This document shows positions 1 through 8,780 of a stretch of DNA of 64,000 nucleotides, piece after piece. The notes under the pieces are model-generated. The model was not told the origin of the DNA, made no database searches, and saw nothing but the letters and a program-made list of their open reading frames with translations. Origin of the DNA: Rhizobium sp. NZLR1 (GTDB taxonomy: Bacteria; Pseudomonadota; Alphaproteobacteria; Rhizobiales; Rhizobiaceae). The stretch lies in contig NZ_CP071632.1 in NCBI RefSeq assembly GCF_017357385.1, forward strand, positions 501,501-565,500, given 5' to 3'. Both the position numbers and the translations under genes were made by a program. Position 1 is the first letter of the stretch. Every line of letters starts with the position of its first letter.

Positions 1-1
1 A

Positions 2-1057
2 ACACAGGAATTCGAACGTGTCCTCGACGGCAGCGACAAGAGCGTCGCCTCCTTCGAGCATCAGGATGTCTCGCTGATCAAGCGTGCCCAGCATTTTCTG
101 CACTCGACGCCGGCCGCCGTGCCGCTGATCGTGCTGGTGCTGGCGATCATCATCTTCGGGATCGCCATCGGCGGACGGTTCTTCTCGTCCTACACGCTGA
201 CGCTGATCCTGCAGCAGATCGCCATCGTCGGTATTCTCGGCGCCGCCCAGACGCTGGTCATCCTGACTGCCGGCATCGATCTTTCGATCGGCGTCATCAT
301 GGTGATCTCGGCGGTTATCATGGGCAATGTCGCCATCGCCTACGGCATACCGACGCCGATCGCGGTCGCAGCCGGCCTCCTCGTCGGCGGCCTTTGCGGA
401 TTGCTGAACGGCTTTCTCGTCGCCTACATGAAACTGCCGCCGTTCATCGTAACGCTCGGCACCTGGAATATCGTCATGGCGACGAATTTCATCTATTCCG
501 CCAACGAGACGATCCGCGACACCGACGTCGATGAACAGGCGCCGCTGCTGCATCTTTTCGCCATGAGCTTCAAAGCCGGCACCGCCGTGCTCACACTCGG
601 CGTCATCGCCATGGTGCTGCTCGTCCTCTTGCTCTGGTATGTGCTCAATCACACCGCTTGGGGCCGGCATGTCTATGCAGTCGGCGACGATCCGGAGGCG
701 GCCAAGCTCTCCGGCATCCAGACCAAGAAGGTGCTGCTCACCGTCTATACCATATCGGGCGTCATCGCCGCCTTCGCCGCCTGGGTCTCGATCGGCCGCA
801 ACGGCTCGATCTCGCCATCCTCGGCGGTGACCGATTTTAACCTGCAGGCGATCACCGCGACGGTGATCGGCGGCATCTCGCTGTTCGGCGGCCGCGGCTC
901 CATTCTCGGCACGCTGTTCGGTGCGATGATCGTCGGCGTCGTCTCGATGGGCCTCAACATGCTCGGCGCCGACCCGCAATGGAAAGTCCTTTTGACCGGC
1001 GTGCTGATCATTGCCGCCGTCGCCATCGACCAGTGGATCAGAAAGGTTTCGGTGTAA
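2..1057 (+). CDS. frcC: Fructose ABC transporter permease FrcC (5' partial)
   Basis: The reading frame is open from base 2, so the true start lies left of the window; the GTG at 119 is internal. The product is a polytopic inner-membrane permease of the ribose/fructose (CUT2) class. It has repeated hydrophobic segments, the family motif around TAGIDLSIGVIM and the C-terminal stretch with GGISLFGGRGS typical of RbsC-like permeases. It ends 2 bp before frcA and 0.8 kb before frcK, the gene order of the rhizobial frcBCAK fructose operon. FrcB would lie just outside the window. The family assignment is firm; fructose specificity is inferred from the frcA-frcK context. Confidence 0.9.
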   Translation, partial: TQEFERVLDGSDKSVASFEHQDVSLIKRAQHFLHSTPAAVPLIVLVLAIIIFGIAIGGRFFSSYTLTLILQQIAIVGILGAAQTLVILTAGIDLSIGVIMVISAVIMGNVAIAYGIPTPIAVAAGLLVGGLCGLLNGFLVAYMKLPPFIVTLGTWNIVMATNFIYSANETIRDTDVDEQAPLLHLFAMSFKAGTAVLTLGVIAMVLLVLLLWYVLNHTAWGRHVYAVGDDPEAAKLSGIQTKKVLLTVYTISGVIAAFAAWVSIGRNGSISPSSAVTDFNLQAITATVIGGISLFGGRGSILGTLFGAMIVGVVSMGLNMLGADPQWKVLLTGVLIIAAVAIDQWIRKVSV

Positions 1058-1059
1058 TC

Positions 1060-1842
1060 ATGGCTCGCGAACCCCTTCTCACCGCGCGCGGTCTCGTCAA
1101 GCGCTACGGCCGCGTGACCGCGCTCGACAATGCCGATTTCGACCTTTACCCCGGCGAAATCCTCGCCGTCATCGGCGATAACGGCGCCGGCAAATCCTCG
1201 CTGATCAAGGCGATATCGGGCGCCGCCACCCCGGACGAGGGGGTGATCACCCTCGAAGGCCGGCAGGTGCAGTTCCGCTCGCCGATGGAAGCGCGCGATG
1301 CTGGCATCGAGACCGTCTATCAGAACCTGGCTTTGTCGCCGGCGCTGTCGATCGCCGACAACATGTTCCTCGGCCGCGAGATCCGCAAGCCCGGCGTGCT
1401 CGGCTCGATGCTTCGCATGCTCGACCGGCCGGCGATGGAAAAGCTGGCGCGCAACAAGCTCTCCGAGCTCGGCCTGATGACCATCCAGAACATCAACCAG
1501 GCGGTGGAAACGCTCTCCGGCGGCCAGCGCCAGGGTGTCGCCGTCGCCCGCGCCGCCGCCTTCGGCTCCAAGGTCATCATCATGGACGAACCGACGGCCG
1601 CCCTCGGGGTCAAGGAAAGCCGCCGCGTGCTGGAATTGATCCTCGACGTTCGCGCCCGCGGCATTCCGATCGTGCTGATCTCCCACAACATGCCGCATGT
1701 CTTCGAGGTCGCCGACCGGATCCATATCCACCGCCTCGGCCGGCGCCTGACGGTGATCGATCCCAAGGAATACACCATGTCCGACGCCGTCGCCTTCATG
1801 ACCGGCGCCAAGGCGGTGCCGACGGAGCCGGTCGCGGCATGA
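1060..1842 (+). CDS. frcA: Fructose ABC transporter ATP-binding protein FrcA
   Basis: 260-residue single-domain ABC ATPase that powers sugar uptake through FrcC. The Walker A motif GDNGAGKS is at about residues 39-46, followed by the signature LSGGQRQG and Walker B IIMDEPTAA. The single nucleotide-binding domain, against the two of RbsA-type proteins, is typical of FrcA. The ATG at 1060 follows the frcC stop by 2 bp; an earlier in-frame start inside frcC is possible but would add an unconserved leader. The stop overlaps the frcK start (ATGA), indicating translational coupling in one operon. Confidence 0.92.
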   Translation: MAREPLLTARGLVKRYGRVTALDNADFDLYPGEILAVIGDNGAGKSSLIKAISGAATPDEGVITLEGRQVQFRSPMEARDAGIETVYQNLALSPALSIADNMFLGREIRKPGVLGSMLRMLDRPAMEKLARNKLSELGLMTIQNINQAVETLSGGQRQGVAVARAAAFGSKVIIMDEPTAALGVKESRRVLELILDVRARGIPIVLISHNMPHVFEVADRIHIHRLGRRLTVIDPKEYTMSDAVAFMTGAKAVPTEPVAA

Positions 1843-2471
1843 CGGTCAGCACCGAGGAAATCGCCGGCGAGGTCCTCAGCCGCGCCGGCGATAGCACGCG
1901 CTTCCTCATCGGCATTGCCGGCCCGCCAGGGTCGGGCAAGTCGACTATGGCCGACAATCTGGCGGCGGCGCTGAACGCCAAAGGCGAAAGCGCCGCAGTC
2001 CTGCCGATGGACGGCTTCCACATGGACAATGCCATCCTGATCGAACGCGGCCTTTTGGCCCGCAAGGGCATCCCCGAGACCTTCGATGTCCGCGGTTTCC
2101 TCGACATCGTCCGTGCCGTCAGGCCAGCCGACCAGGAGGTTCTGGTGCCGGTCTTCGACCGCTCGCGCGAACTCGCGATTGCTTCCGCCCGGCCGATCGA
2201 TCCCAAGGACCGTTTCATCATCGTCGAGGGCAACTATCTGCTCTTCACGCAAGGTAAATGGGCAGAACTCGACGGCATCTTCGATTACACGATTATGCTG
2301 GCCCCGCCGATCGAGGTGCTCGAGGAGCGGCTCTGGGCGCGCTGGCGCGGTTATAATCTCACCGAGGACGCCGCCAGCGCCAAGGTCTATGGCAACGACC
2401 TGCCGAACGGCCGGCTGATCCTCGAAAACCGCCGTCCGGCCGATGTGACGCTGGAGATCGCGCTGGCGTGA
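1839..2471 (+). CDS. frcK: Fructose-uptake operon kinase FrcK
   Basis: 210-residue P-loop kinase related to uridine and pantothenate kinases. The N-terminal Walker A motif GPPGSGKST is at about residues 28-36, followed by a DGFHMDN segment typical of this fold and a phosphate-binding region near LWARWRGYN. In rhizobia the homologue lies last in the frcBCAK operon; its precise phosphoryl acceptor is not established by sequence. Start ATG 1839 overlaps the frcA stop by 4 bp. The reading frame is intact and composition matches its neighbours. Confidence 0.85.
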   Translation: MTVSTEEIAGEVLSRAGDSTRFLIGIAGPPGSGKSTMADNLAAALNAKGESAAVLPMDGFHMDNAILIERGLLARKGIPETFDVRGFLDIVRAVRPADQEVLVPVFDRSRELAIASARPIDPKDRFIIVEGNYLLFTQGKWAELDGIFDYTIMLAPPIEVLEERLWARWRGYNLTEDAASAKVYGNDLPNGRLILENRRPADVTLEIALA

Positions 2472-2587
2472 TGCCGCGACGACGACATGCATGAACAACG
2501 AGCTGAAGCGCGGCGCATGAATCGATTTCAATGCGCCGCGCTTTAGTGTTATTCGAAGCCGCAGACGCATCGCTTCGGAGGCCTGCC

Positions 2588-3628
2588 ATGCAATCGATCA
2601 CCATCCGCCGCCCTGACGACTGGCACCTGCATCTGCGCGACGGCGCCATGCTGGAAGGCGTGATTGCCGATACGAGCCGCACCTTCGCCCGCGCCATCAT
2701 CATGCCCAACCTGGTGCCGCCGGTGGTCACCACATCAGACGCCATCGCCTACCGCCAACGTATCCTTAAAGCGCTGCCGGCCGGCCATCGTTTCCAGCCG
2801 CTGATGACGCTTTATCTCACCGAGCATACCAGCCCCGACGATGTCGAGGCGGGCGCAAAAAGCGGCCTGATCACCGCCGTCAAGCTCTATCCGGCCGGCG
2901 CCACCACCAATTCGCATGGCGGCGTGCGCGACATGGAAAAGGCGATGCCGGTGCTGGAGCGCATGGCAAAGATCGGCCTGCCGCTCTGCGTCCATGGCGA
3001 GGTGACGACACCTGAGGTCGATATCTTCGACCGCGAGGCTGTCTTCATCGACACCGTGCTCGATCCGCTGCGCCGACGCCTGCCTGAGCTGAAGGTGACG
3101 ATGGAGCATGTGACGACATCTGATGGTATCGATTACATCAAGGCGGCCAAGGCCAATCTCGCCGGCTCGATCACCACTCACCATTTGATCATCAACCGCA
3201 ACGCCATCCTGGTCGGCGGCATCCGCCCGCATTATTATTGCCTGCCGGTCGCCAAGCGCGAGAACCACCGGCTGGCCTTGCGCGCCGCCGCCACCGGCGG
3301 CGATCCGCGCTTCTTCCTCGGCACCGATTCCGCCCCGCATGTCGACCCGCTGAAGGAATGCGCCTGCGGCTGCGCCGGCATCTACACCTCGGTCAATACG
3401 ATGAGCTGCCTTGCCCATGTTTTCGAACAGGAGGCCGCGCTGGAAAATCTCGAAGCCTTCGTCTCGCTGAACGGCCCGGCCTGGTACGGGCTTCAGCCGA
3501 ACGAGGATCGCATCACCCTGGCAAAGCAGGCCGAGCCGGTCGTCTTCCCCGCCAGGATCGAAACCGGCGCCGGCCCGGTGACGGTGTTTGATCCGATGTT
3601 CCCGCTGCATTGGCAGGTGGTGGCATAA
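2588..3628 (+). CDS. pyrC: Dihydroorotase PyrC
   Basis: 346 residues. Zinc amidohydrolase of the E. coli class-II PyrC type that closes carbamoyl-aspartate to dihydroorotate in pyrimidine synthesis. Metal ligands are visible: HLHLRDG at residues 13-19, the lysine in [10 protein letters not shown] that would be carbamylated, the histidines in VHGEV and EHVTT, and the aspartate in LGTDSAPH. The ATG at 2588 is chosen because GGAG lies 8 to 12 bases upstream and the protein then starts [12 protein letters not shown] as usual for the family; an upstream in-frame ATG at 2531 lacks such support. It is apparently monocistronic and is followed by an intergenic repeat. Confidence 0.95.
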   Translation: MQSITIRRPDDWHLHLRDGAMLEGVIADTSRTFARAIIMPNLVPPVVTTSDAIAYRQRILKALPAGHRFQPLMTLYLTEHTSPDDVEAGAKSGLITAVKLYPAGATTNSHGGVRDMEKAMPVLERMAKIGLPLCVHGEVTTPEVDIFDREAVFIDTVLDPLRRRLPELKVTMEHVTTSDGIDYIKAAKANLAGSITTHHLIINRNAILVGGIRPHYYCLPVAKRENHRLALRAAATGGDPRFFLGTDSAPHVDPLKECACGCAGIYTSVNTMSCLAHVFEQEAALENLEAFVSLNGPAWYGLQPNEDRITLAKQAEPVVFPARIETGAGPVTVFDPMFPLHWQVVA

Positions 3629-3639
3629 GCGCCACGTTT

Positions 3640-3786
3640 GTCCCTCACCCTCACCCTCACCCTCTCCCAGTAAAAACGGGGCGAGGGGACGTGCCCTGCG
3701 AGACGTCGGCGAGGGACGGAGAGGTCGCGGCATTTCCCCTTCGCCCCGTTTACGGGGAGAAGGTGGCGGCAGCCGGATGAGGGGCG
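3640..3786. repeat. Rhizobial intergenic mosaic repeat (RIME-like), copy 1
   Basis: Noncoding block with a short CCTCACC tandem at its left side, then CGGGGCGAGGGG, and a palindromic module CCCTTCGCCCCGTTTACGGGG, ending in GCCGGATGAGGGG. The same modules recur at 9712, 11262, 15605, 34756, 54926 and 60435. It fills most of the 310-bp gap between pyrC and the diguanylate cyclase gene. The rest of the gap, 3787-3939, shows no gene. The family resembles the RIME elements described in Rhizobium. Confidence 0.75.
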
Positions 3787-3939
3787 CCTCAAGCGCGAGC
3801 TTCGCCTCGAAGTTACCGCTCTAACATTTCTATGTGCGGTGCATCATTTTTTAACGGAATGCATAAGACATTCCTCACTGCCGATCGCATAGCTTGCCAA
3901 GATTATCGGCGTGGCTGCAGTCGCGGAGACTGAAAAAGC

Positions 3940-5118
3940 ATGATGCTTGACTATAACTCCCTTTTGCTGGCGCTCGGCGTCTCCACCGCATGCCTTGCCG
4001 TGACCTTGATGGGCAGCTGGCTGGTGCGTCGGGCCGAAACCGTGCTGCTCACCGCCAGCATCGGCCTGGTCCTCGTCATTGCCGGCATTTTCATCTACGG
4101 CGCCTATGTGAACAGGCCGGAGACATGGCTGGGTGTGGCCAATTTCGTGCTGTTTCATGCCGGTTTCGCCACCATATGGGGTGCCGGCAGACAGTTTCTC
4201 ACCGGCCGGCTCGCTTTGCTCGGCATCTCTGCCCGTGCGCTGACGGCGATGGCTTTCTCCATCGTGCCGATGCTGGCAGGTTATGACGGCCTGGCCTTCA
4301 TATCAGACAATCTTGCCATTGCTTTGCTGCTCTTTGCCACCGCCCGGCAATATTGGCTCGCCCGCGCCGAAGCGCCCGCGCCGATCCTCGGCATCACCGC
4401 GCTCTATACGCTGACGGGGATCTCCTTCGTGCTCTGCGCCGCCGTGCTGATCGCCGATGGCAAGCTGGTGCTCGGAAGCGCGCCCAGCAACTGGGCCGAG
4501 GATCTGAGCCTTGCCGTCTGCATCGCCGGCATGACCGGGATCGGTGCGCTGTCGCTGGCGCTGCATCAGTGGCGGCTTGCCGCGCGCCACCGTCTCGAGG
4601 CGATCACCGATCCGCTGACCGGGCTGCTCAACCGCCGCGCCCTGTTCGATCAATACGGTACGCGTCCGATGGGCTCGACCACGGCCGTCATCGTCTTCGA
4701 TATCGACCACTTCAAATCCGTCAACGACCGCTTCGGCCATGCGAGCGGCGATCGCGTGCTCAAGGTCTTCGCCGGCGAACTCGCCGCCCATTGCCGCCCC
4801 GGCGACATCGCCGCACGGTTGGGTGGTGAGGAGTTCGCGCTGGTGTTGAAGGAGATCATGCCCGGCCGGGCGGAACTGGCGGCCGAGCGCATCCGCAGGG
4901 CCTTCGAGGTGCGCGAGATTTACATCGACGACGAGGTGCTGAAATGCACGGTCAGCGTCGGCGTTGCGCCCGGCCGCGCCAAGCCGCTGGATTTCGACGC
5001 CATGCTGAACGCCGCCGACAAGGCGCTCTACGCCGCCAAACGGGGCGGCCGCAACCGGGTGGAACTAGCAGGCCACCTGCAGGCGGTTCCCGTCGAGGTA
5101 TCGCGCACCGCGTCTTGA
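3940..5118 (+). CDS. Membrane-anchored diguanylate cyclase (GGDEF)
   Basis: 392 residues. The N-terminal half holds about six hydrophobic segments (residues 7-210) with no recognisable sensor domain. A GGDEF domain follows from about 222, starting with the DPLTGLLNRR motif. The active-site signature is GGEEF at 295-299, and the product-inhibition I-site RPGD (286-289) sits exactly five residues before it. It should therefore make cyclic di-GMP and be feedback inhibited. There is no EAL domain. It stands alone, divergent in function from its neighbours. The start ATG at 3940 is followed directly by a second ATG. Confidence 0.9.
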   Translation: MMLDYNSLLLALGVSTACLAVTLMGSWLVRRAETVLLTASIGLVLVIAGIFIYGAYVNRPETWLGVANFVLFHAGFATIWGAGRQFLTGRLALLGISARALTAMAFSIVPMLAGYDGLAFISDNLAIALLLFATARQYWLARAEAPAPILGITALYTLTGISFVLCAAVLIADGKLVLGSAPSNWAEDLSLAVCIAGMTGIGALSLALHQWRLAARHRLEAITDPLTGLLNRRALFDQYGTRPMGSTTAVIVFDIDHFKSVNDRFGHASGDRVLKVFAGELAAHCRPGDIAARLGGEEFALVLKEIMPGRAELAAERIRRAFEVREIYIDDEVLKCTVSVGVAPGRAKPLDFDAMLNAADKALYAAKRGGRNRVELAGHLQAVPVEVSRTAS

Positions 5119-5163
5119 TTCCGGGCGGATCCTCTGATGACGTCTTCCGGTGGCATACGGTCG

Positions 5164-5793
5164 TTAGCCAGCGGAATGCGGATCCATACTATAGAGATGG
5201 ACTGGATAATCGGGACCGATGGCATCGCGGACGCGGCCACACCAGGCGGCGAAGGCGGGATAAACTGCGAGCGAAAAGCCGCAATCCTCGGCCCGGTGGC
5301 TATAGGCATAAACCGCAATGTCGGCGATCGACAACTCCTCGCCGACAACAAACGGGCTGTCGGTGAGGTCCCGTTCGAGTGCAGCGAGCGCCCGGTTTGC
5401 CGCGTCGCGCTTGCCCGCAATCATGCTCTGGTTACGCTCCAGCCGCCCCGTCAACGTCCAGAAGCGCAGCGAACCGATGACCGGCTCGACATGATATTGC
5501 TCGAAGAACAGCCACTGCATGACCTTGGCGCGCCGGTACCTGTCTGACGGCAGGAAGCGCGTCCCCTCGGCGAGAAAAGTGAGGATTGCGTTCGATTCGG
5601 CGATCGCACGCCCATTGTCGAGTTCGAGAACAGGGACGGCGCCCACCGGGTTGAGTTTCAGGAAAGCCTCGGTGCGGCACTCGCCCTCGAAGATCGATAC
5701 TTCGCGACTGATATAAGGCATGTCGAGCAGGCCGAGCAAAACCCGGACCTTCCAGCCATTTTGCGACGGCAGATAATCGTGAAGCGTAAACAT
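5164..5793 (-). CDS. Glutathione S-transferase family protein
   Basis: 209 residues with an N-terminal thioredoxin-like GST domain (MFTLHDYLPSQNGWKVR, then NPVGAVPVLELDNG and the glutathione-contact motif AESNAIL) and an all-helical C-terminal domain with the N-capping segment LSIADIAVYAYSH. It is a soluble detoxification enzyme of unknown substrate. It is last of three minus-strand genes, after the DUF1772 membrane protein and the NmrA-like reductase, and probably belongs to the same stress or detoxification unit controlled by the TetR gene at 7301. Confidence 0.85.
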   Translation of the reverse strand: MFTLHDYLPSQNGWKVRVLLGLLDMPYISREVSIFEGECRTEAFLKLNPVGAVPVLELDNGRAIAESNAILTFLAEGTRFLPSDRYRRAKVMQWLFFEQYHVEPVIGSLRFWTLTGRLERNQSMIAGKRDAANRALAALERDLTDSPFVVGEELSIADIAVYAYSHRAEDCGFSLAVYPAFAAWCGRVRDAIGPDYPVHLYSMDPHSAG

Positions 5794-5892
5794 GGCGGTC
5801 CTTTCGCGACGATTGGCTCACGTTCGCACGCCGCCTCGAAACCAACCACCCGATTCCTGAAGGGGCATGTCGGTTAGCCAGGAAGCAATCAT

Positions 5893-6375
5893 TCAGACGA
5901 TCATCAGCGCCCTGATGAAGGCGACCGAAGCAAGCAGCGAGGCCACGGTCCGCACATGGTTCCACCACGTCCAGTCCCTGAGATAGGCGGCCCAGAGCTC
6001 GACTGCCTGCGGCCCACTGCCGCTTACCTTCTCCAGCGCATCGTTCATCGGCACATTGAAGATGATGGTCGAGAGGAAGGAGGCGAGGAGATAGAGGGCG
6101 GCGCCTGCCAGCATCAGCGTCGATGCGCCGCCGCGCCAGTCGATCAGGGCGAGCACTGTTATGACGATGCAGAGGATCGCCGTCGGCACGAAGAGACCCA
6201 TGAACGGCGAGCGGACGATCGTGACATTGATCGAGTTCATCGCCGCAATGCCCTGTTCCGCAGGAATCCTGGAGAAGGCGGTCATGATGAAGGTCGAAAA
6301 GGCGAAGAAGATGCCGGCGACGAGGCCGCTGCCGATTGCCGCCGCCACGAGGGAAAGGATGAGGACGATCTGCAT
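5893..6375 (-). CDS. DUF1772 family membrane protein (anthrone oxygenase-like)
   Basis: 160 residues with four hydrophobic segments and the conserved NVPMNDAL motif and WNHVRT segment of the DUF1772/anthrone oxygenase-like family. Function in bacteria is unsettled. The ATG at 6375 is preferred over the one at 6390, because GGAG (6386-6389) is then properly spaced and the gene begins 2 bp after the stop of the upstream reductase. That implies cotranscription with the reductase and perhaps with the downstream GST. Confidence 0.82.
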   Translation of the reverse strand: MQIVLILSLVAAAIGSGLVAGIFFAFSTFIMTAFSRIPAEQGIAAMNSINVTIVRSPFMGLFVPTAILCIVITVLALIDWRGGASTLMLAGAALYLLASFLSTIIFNVPMNDALEKVSGSGPQAVELWAAYLRDWTWWNHVRTVASLLASVAFIRALMIV

Positions 6376-6377
6376 AG

Positions 6378-7202
6378 TCAGGCACTCCATATTCCGGATG
6401 CCGCGGCCCGGCGGGCATAGTGGCTGAAATCGGTGGCGGGGCGCCCGAGAATATCAGGGACGCCGCCCATGGTGCTGGAATTGCGCCCATCGAGCACCTG
6501 GCCGAAGAGCTCCTCCAGAAGGTCGATCAGGCCCTGTGGCAGGCCGGCTGCCGCAAGCCCGCCGGTGAAGTCTGCCATCGACACCTGCTGGTATTCGATC
6601 GGCCGTCCGGCTGCCGCGGCGATTTCGGCGACCGCCTGACCGAATGTCAGCGCCCGGGGACCGGTCAGTTCGTAAATCTTGTTTCGATGGCGCGGATCGG
6701 TCAAGGCGGCTACGGCGGCATCGGCGATGTCGTCCGCATCGATGAAGGGTTCGCGGATCTCGCCCGCCGGCAATTGCAGCCGGCCGCCGAGGATCTGCTC
6801 GACAAAGGCACCCTCGCTGAAATTCTGGCAGAACCAGGAGGCGCGCAGGATGGTGGTGCCGATGCCGGAAGCGGTGAGCGCGGTTTCGCTCCGTTGCGCG
6901 CCCTCTTCGCCGCGGCCGGAGAGCAGCACGATATGCTCAAGACCGCATTCCCTGGCCACCTCGGCGAGGGTTGCGATCGCTTCTGCCGCCCAGGCGACGG
7001 CAAGATCCGGCTGGAAGGCAACATAGGCGCTCGATGCGCTCTGAAGCGCGCCGCGCCAGCTTGACCTGTCCTCCCAGTCGAAGGGACGTGCGCTGGAGCG
7101 CGATGCCGCGCGAACGGTGAGGCCGCGCGCTTCCAGGCGCTTGATGATGCGGCCACCGGTCTTTCCCGGCCCACCGACGACGACGATTTCGGAATTCTGC
7201 TG
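6378..7202 (-). pseudogene. NmrA-like NAD(P)-binding reductase whose start codon appears lost
   Basis: The frame is open from the stop codon at 7221-7223 to the TGA at 6378-6380 and encodes a complete NmrA/SDR-a5 type protein, including the N-terminal dinucleotide motif VVVGGPGKTGG. No ATG, GTG or TTG occurs in frame before a GTG at 6957-6959, which would remove the whole nucleotide-binding fold. A strong ribosome site GGAAGGAG (7209-7216) is followed by CGACAGCAG. One extra T would restore ATGCAG at ideal spacing and in frame. It is therefore either a recent one-base deletion or a sequencing error. Annotation pipelines may call only 6378-6959. Confidence 0.75.
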
Positions 7203-7231
7203 TCGAAGCTCCTTCCAAAGTTAAGAAACAA

Positions 7232-7268
7232 GAGAAACTCTCCCATTTGCAAAATGAGATAAACTCTC
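7232..7268. promoter_or_regulatory. Candidate TetR operator with two GA(G/T)AAACTCTC repeats
   Basis: In the divergent promoter region between the NmrA-like gene and the tetR gene, GAGAAACTCTC (7232-7242) and GATAAACTCTC (7258-7268) form direct repeats 26 bp apart. Between them lies the near-palindrome CATTTGCAAAATG. The region is AT-rich against its surroundings. Binding by the adjacent TetR protein is inferred from position only. Confidence 0.45.
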
Positions 7269-7300
7269 TTATTTTGTTTGTCAACCATGAGGAGCAGACG

Positions 7301-7954
7301 ATGTCGCAACAGCCGGTCGCAACGCGCAGGCGCCAGCAGCAGCATTCGGGCCAGCCGCGCCGGATCCCCAGCCAGCAGCGCGGCCGCGAACGCTTCGAAA
7401 AGATCCTTGCCGTTGCCGCCGAGCTGATCGAAAGCCATGGCAGCGACGGCTTGAAGATGAGCGAGATCGTCGAAAAGGCCGGCCTCTCCTTCGGCGCCCT
7501 CTATCAATATTTCCCCGACAAGAGTTCGATCATCCGGACATTGGCCGAACGCTTCAACGAAGAGGGCAGGCGCTGCGTCGAGGCGGAGCTGGCGAAAGTG
7601 ACCGACGCCGTGGCGCTGACAGCCGCGCTCGCCACGATCGTCGACGAATATTATGCCTTCTTCCGCCGCGAGCCGGTGATGCGCGACATCTGGCACGCAA
7701 CCCATACCGATAAGCTGCTGCAGCAGATCGATGCCGAGGACATGGAATTTCACGCCCAGGCCTTTCTCGCCGTGCTCCTCCGCCTGTGGCCGGATCGCGA
7801 CCGAAAGGAGCTTCTGGCGATCGCCCGGCTGACGATGCAGCTCCTTGCCGCCGCCGTGCGTTATGCCGTTTCGCTGGATGCGGAAGAGGGTGACGAGGCA
7901 ATTGTCCTGTTCAAGAAGATGCAGGGACCCGATATCGGCCGTCTGTTGCGCTAA
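7301..7954 (+). CDS. TetR family transcriptional regulator
   Basis: 217 residues from ATG 7301, preceded by GAGGAG at good spacing; a TTG/ATG further upstream at 7247 would run through the promoter region. The N-terminus is basic and Gln-rich (RRRQQQHSGQPRR). A TetR HTH follows at about residues 30-75 (KMSEIVEKAGLSFGALYQYFPDKSSI). The C-terminal ligand domain is not specific. It is divergent from the reductase-DUF1772-GST genes and probably represses them. Confidence 0.88.
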   Translation: MSQQPVATRRRQQQHSGQPRRIPSQQRGRERFEKILAVAAELIESHGSDGLKMSEIVEKAGLSFGALYQYFPDKSSIIRTLAERFNEEGRRCVEAELAKVTDAVALTAALATIVDEYYAFFRREPVMRDIWHATHTDKLLQQIDAEDMEFHAQAFLAVLLRLWPDRDRKELLAIARLTMQLLAAAVRYAVSLDAEEGDEAIVLFKKMQGPDIGRLLR

Positions 7955-8029
7955 TACGATCGTCCAGCGTCTGGAAACTCAGGCCTCTTGCTGCTATTCC
8001 CGCAGGGAACCGAGCCGAAGGAGAGCCGC

Positions 8030-8719
8030 ATGATCCAGACCACGTTTCCCGACCGCGCCGTGATGGCCGAACTGGTGGCCAAGATGCTGTGGGAGATCAA
8101 GGCGGTGCATTTCAATGCGGGAGCGCCCTACAAGCTCGCCTCCGGCATGGCGAGCCCGGTCTATATCGATTGCCGCAAGCTGCTTTCCTTCCCGCGCATC
8201 CGCTCGACGGTGATGGATTTCGCCGCCAGCACCCTGTTGCGCGATGCCGGCTTCGAGCAGTTCGATTGCATCGCCGGCGGCGAGACCGCCGGCATCCCCT
8301 TCGCCGCTCTGCTGGCCGATCGCCTCGGCCTGCCGATGATCTATGTCCGCAAGCAGCCGAAGGGCCATGGCCGCAATGCCCAGATCGAGGGCAATATGCC
8401 GGAAGGCTCGCGCGTGCTGGTCATTGAGGACCTGACGACGGCCGGCGGCAGCATGTTCAAGTTCATCGAGGCCGTCCGTGCCGCCGGCGGCGTCGTCGAT
8501 CACGGCATTGCGCTGTTCTTTTACGGCATTTTCGGCGACCAGCGCTTTGCCGATGGCAAGGTCCGGCTGCATCACATCGCCACCTGGCGTAATGTCCTGG
8601 CCGTCGCCAAGGCGCAGAAGCTGTTCGACGACAAGACGCTTGAAGAGGTCGAAGCCTTCCTCGATGCGCCGCTGGCCTGGTCGGGACGGAATGGTGGCGT
8701 AAGTGAGCTTTCGCTCTAG
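8030..8719 (+). CDS. pyrE: Orotate phosphoribosyltransferase PyrE
   Basis: 229 residues. Transfers phosphoribose from PRPP to orotate, giving OMP. The PRPP-binding signature [14 protein letters not shown] is present, with the flexible-loop lysines in [14 protein letters not shown] 8030 has AAGGAGAG upstream; an in-frame start at 7988 is not supported. With pyrC 5.4 kb away it is the second pyrimidine gene here, but the two are not in one operon. Confidence 0.94.
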   Translation: MIQTTFPDRAVMAELVAKMLWEIKAVHFNAGAPYKLASGMASPVYIDCRKLLSFPRIRSTVMDFAASTLLRDAGFEQFDCIAGGETAGIPFAALLADRLGLPMIYVRKQPKGHGRNAQIEGNMPEGSRVLVIEDLTTAGGSMFKFIEAVRAAGGVVDHGIALFFYGIFGDQRFADGKVRLHHIATWRNVLAVAKAQKLFDDKTLEEVEAFLDAPLAWSGRNGGVSELSL

Positions 8720-8780
8720 TCAGTTGACAAAAGCTCACTTAATCGGTTGATGAACGTATAAGTCTGTTGGGAGGAATTCG

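Noticed and set aside
3640..3670. CCTCACC tandem as telomere-like or quadruplex element
   Set aside because: Only about three units within a larger dispersed repeat; no sign of special function.
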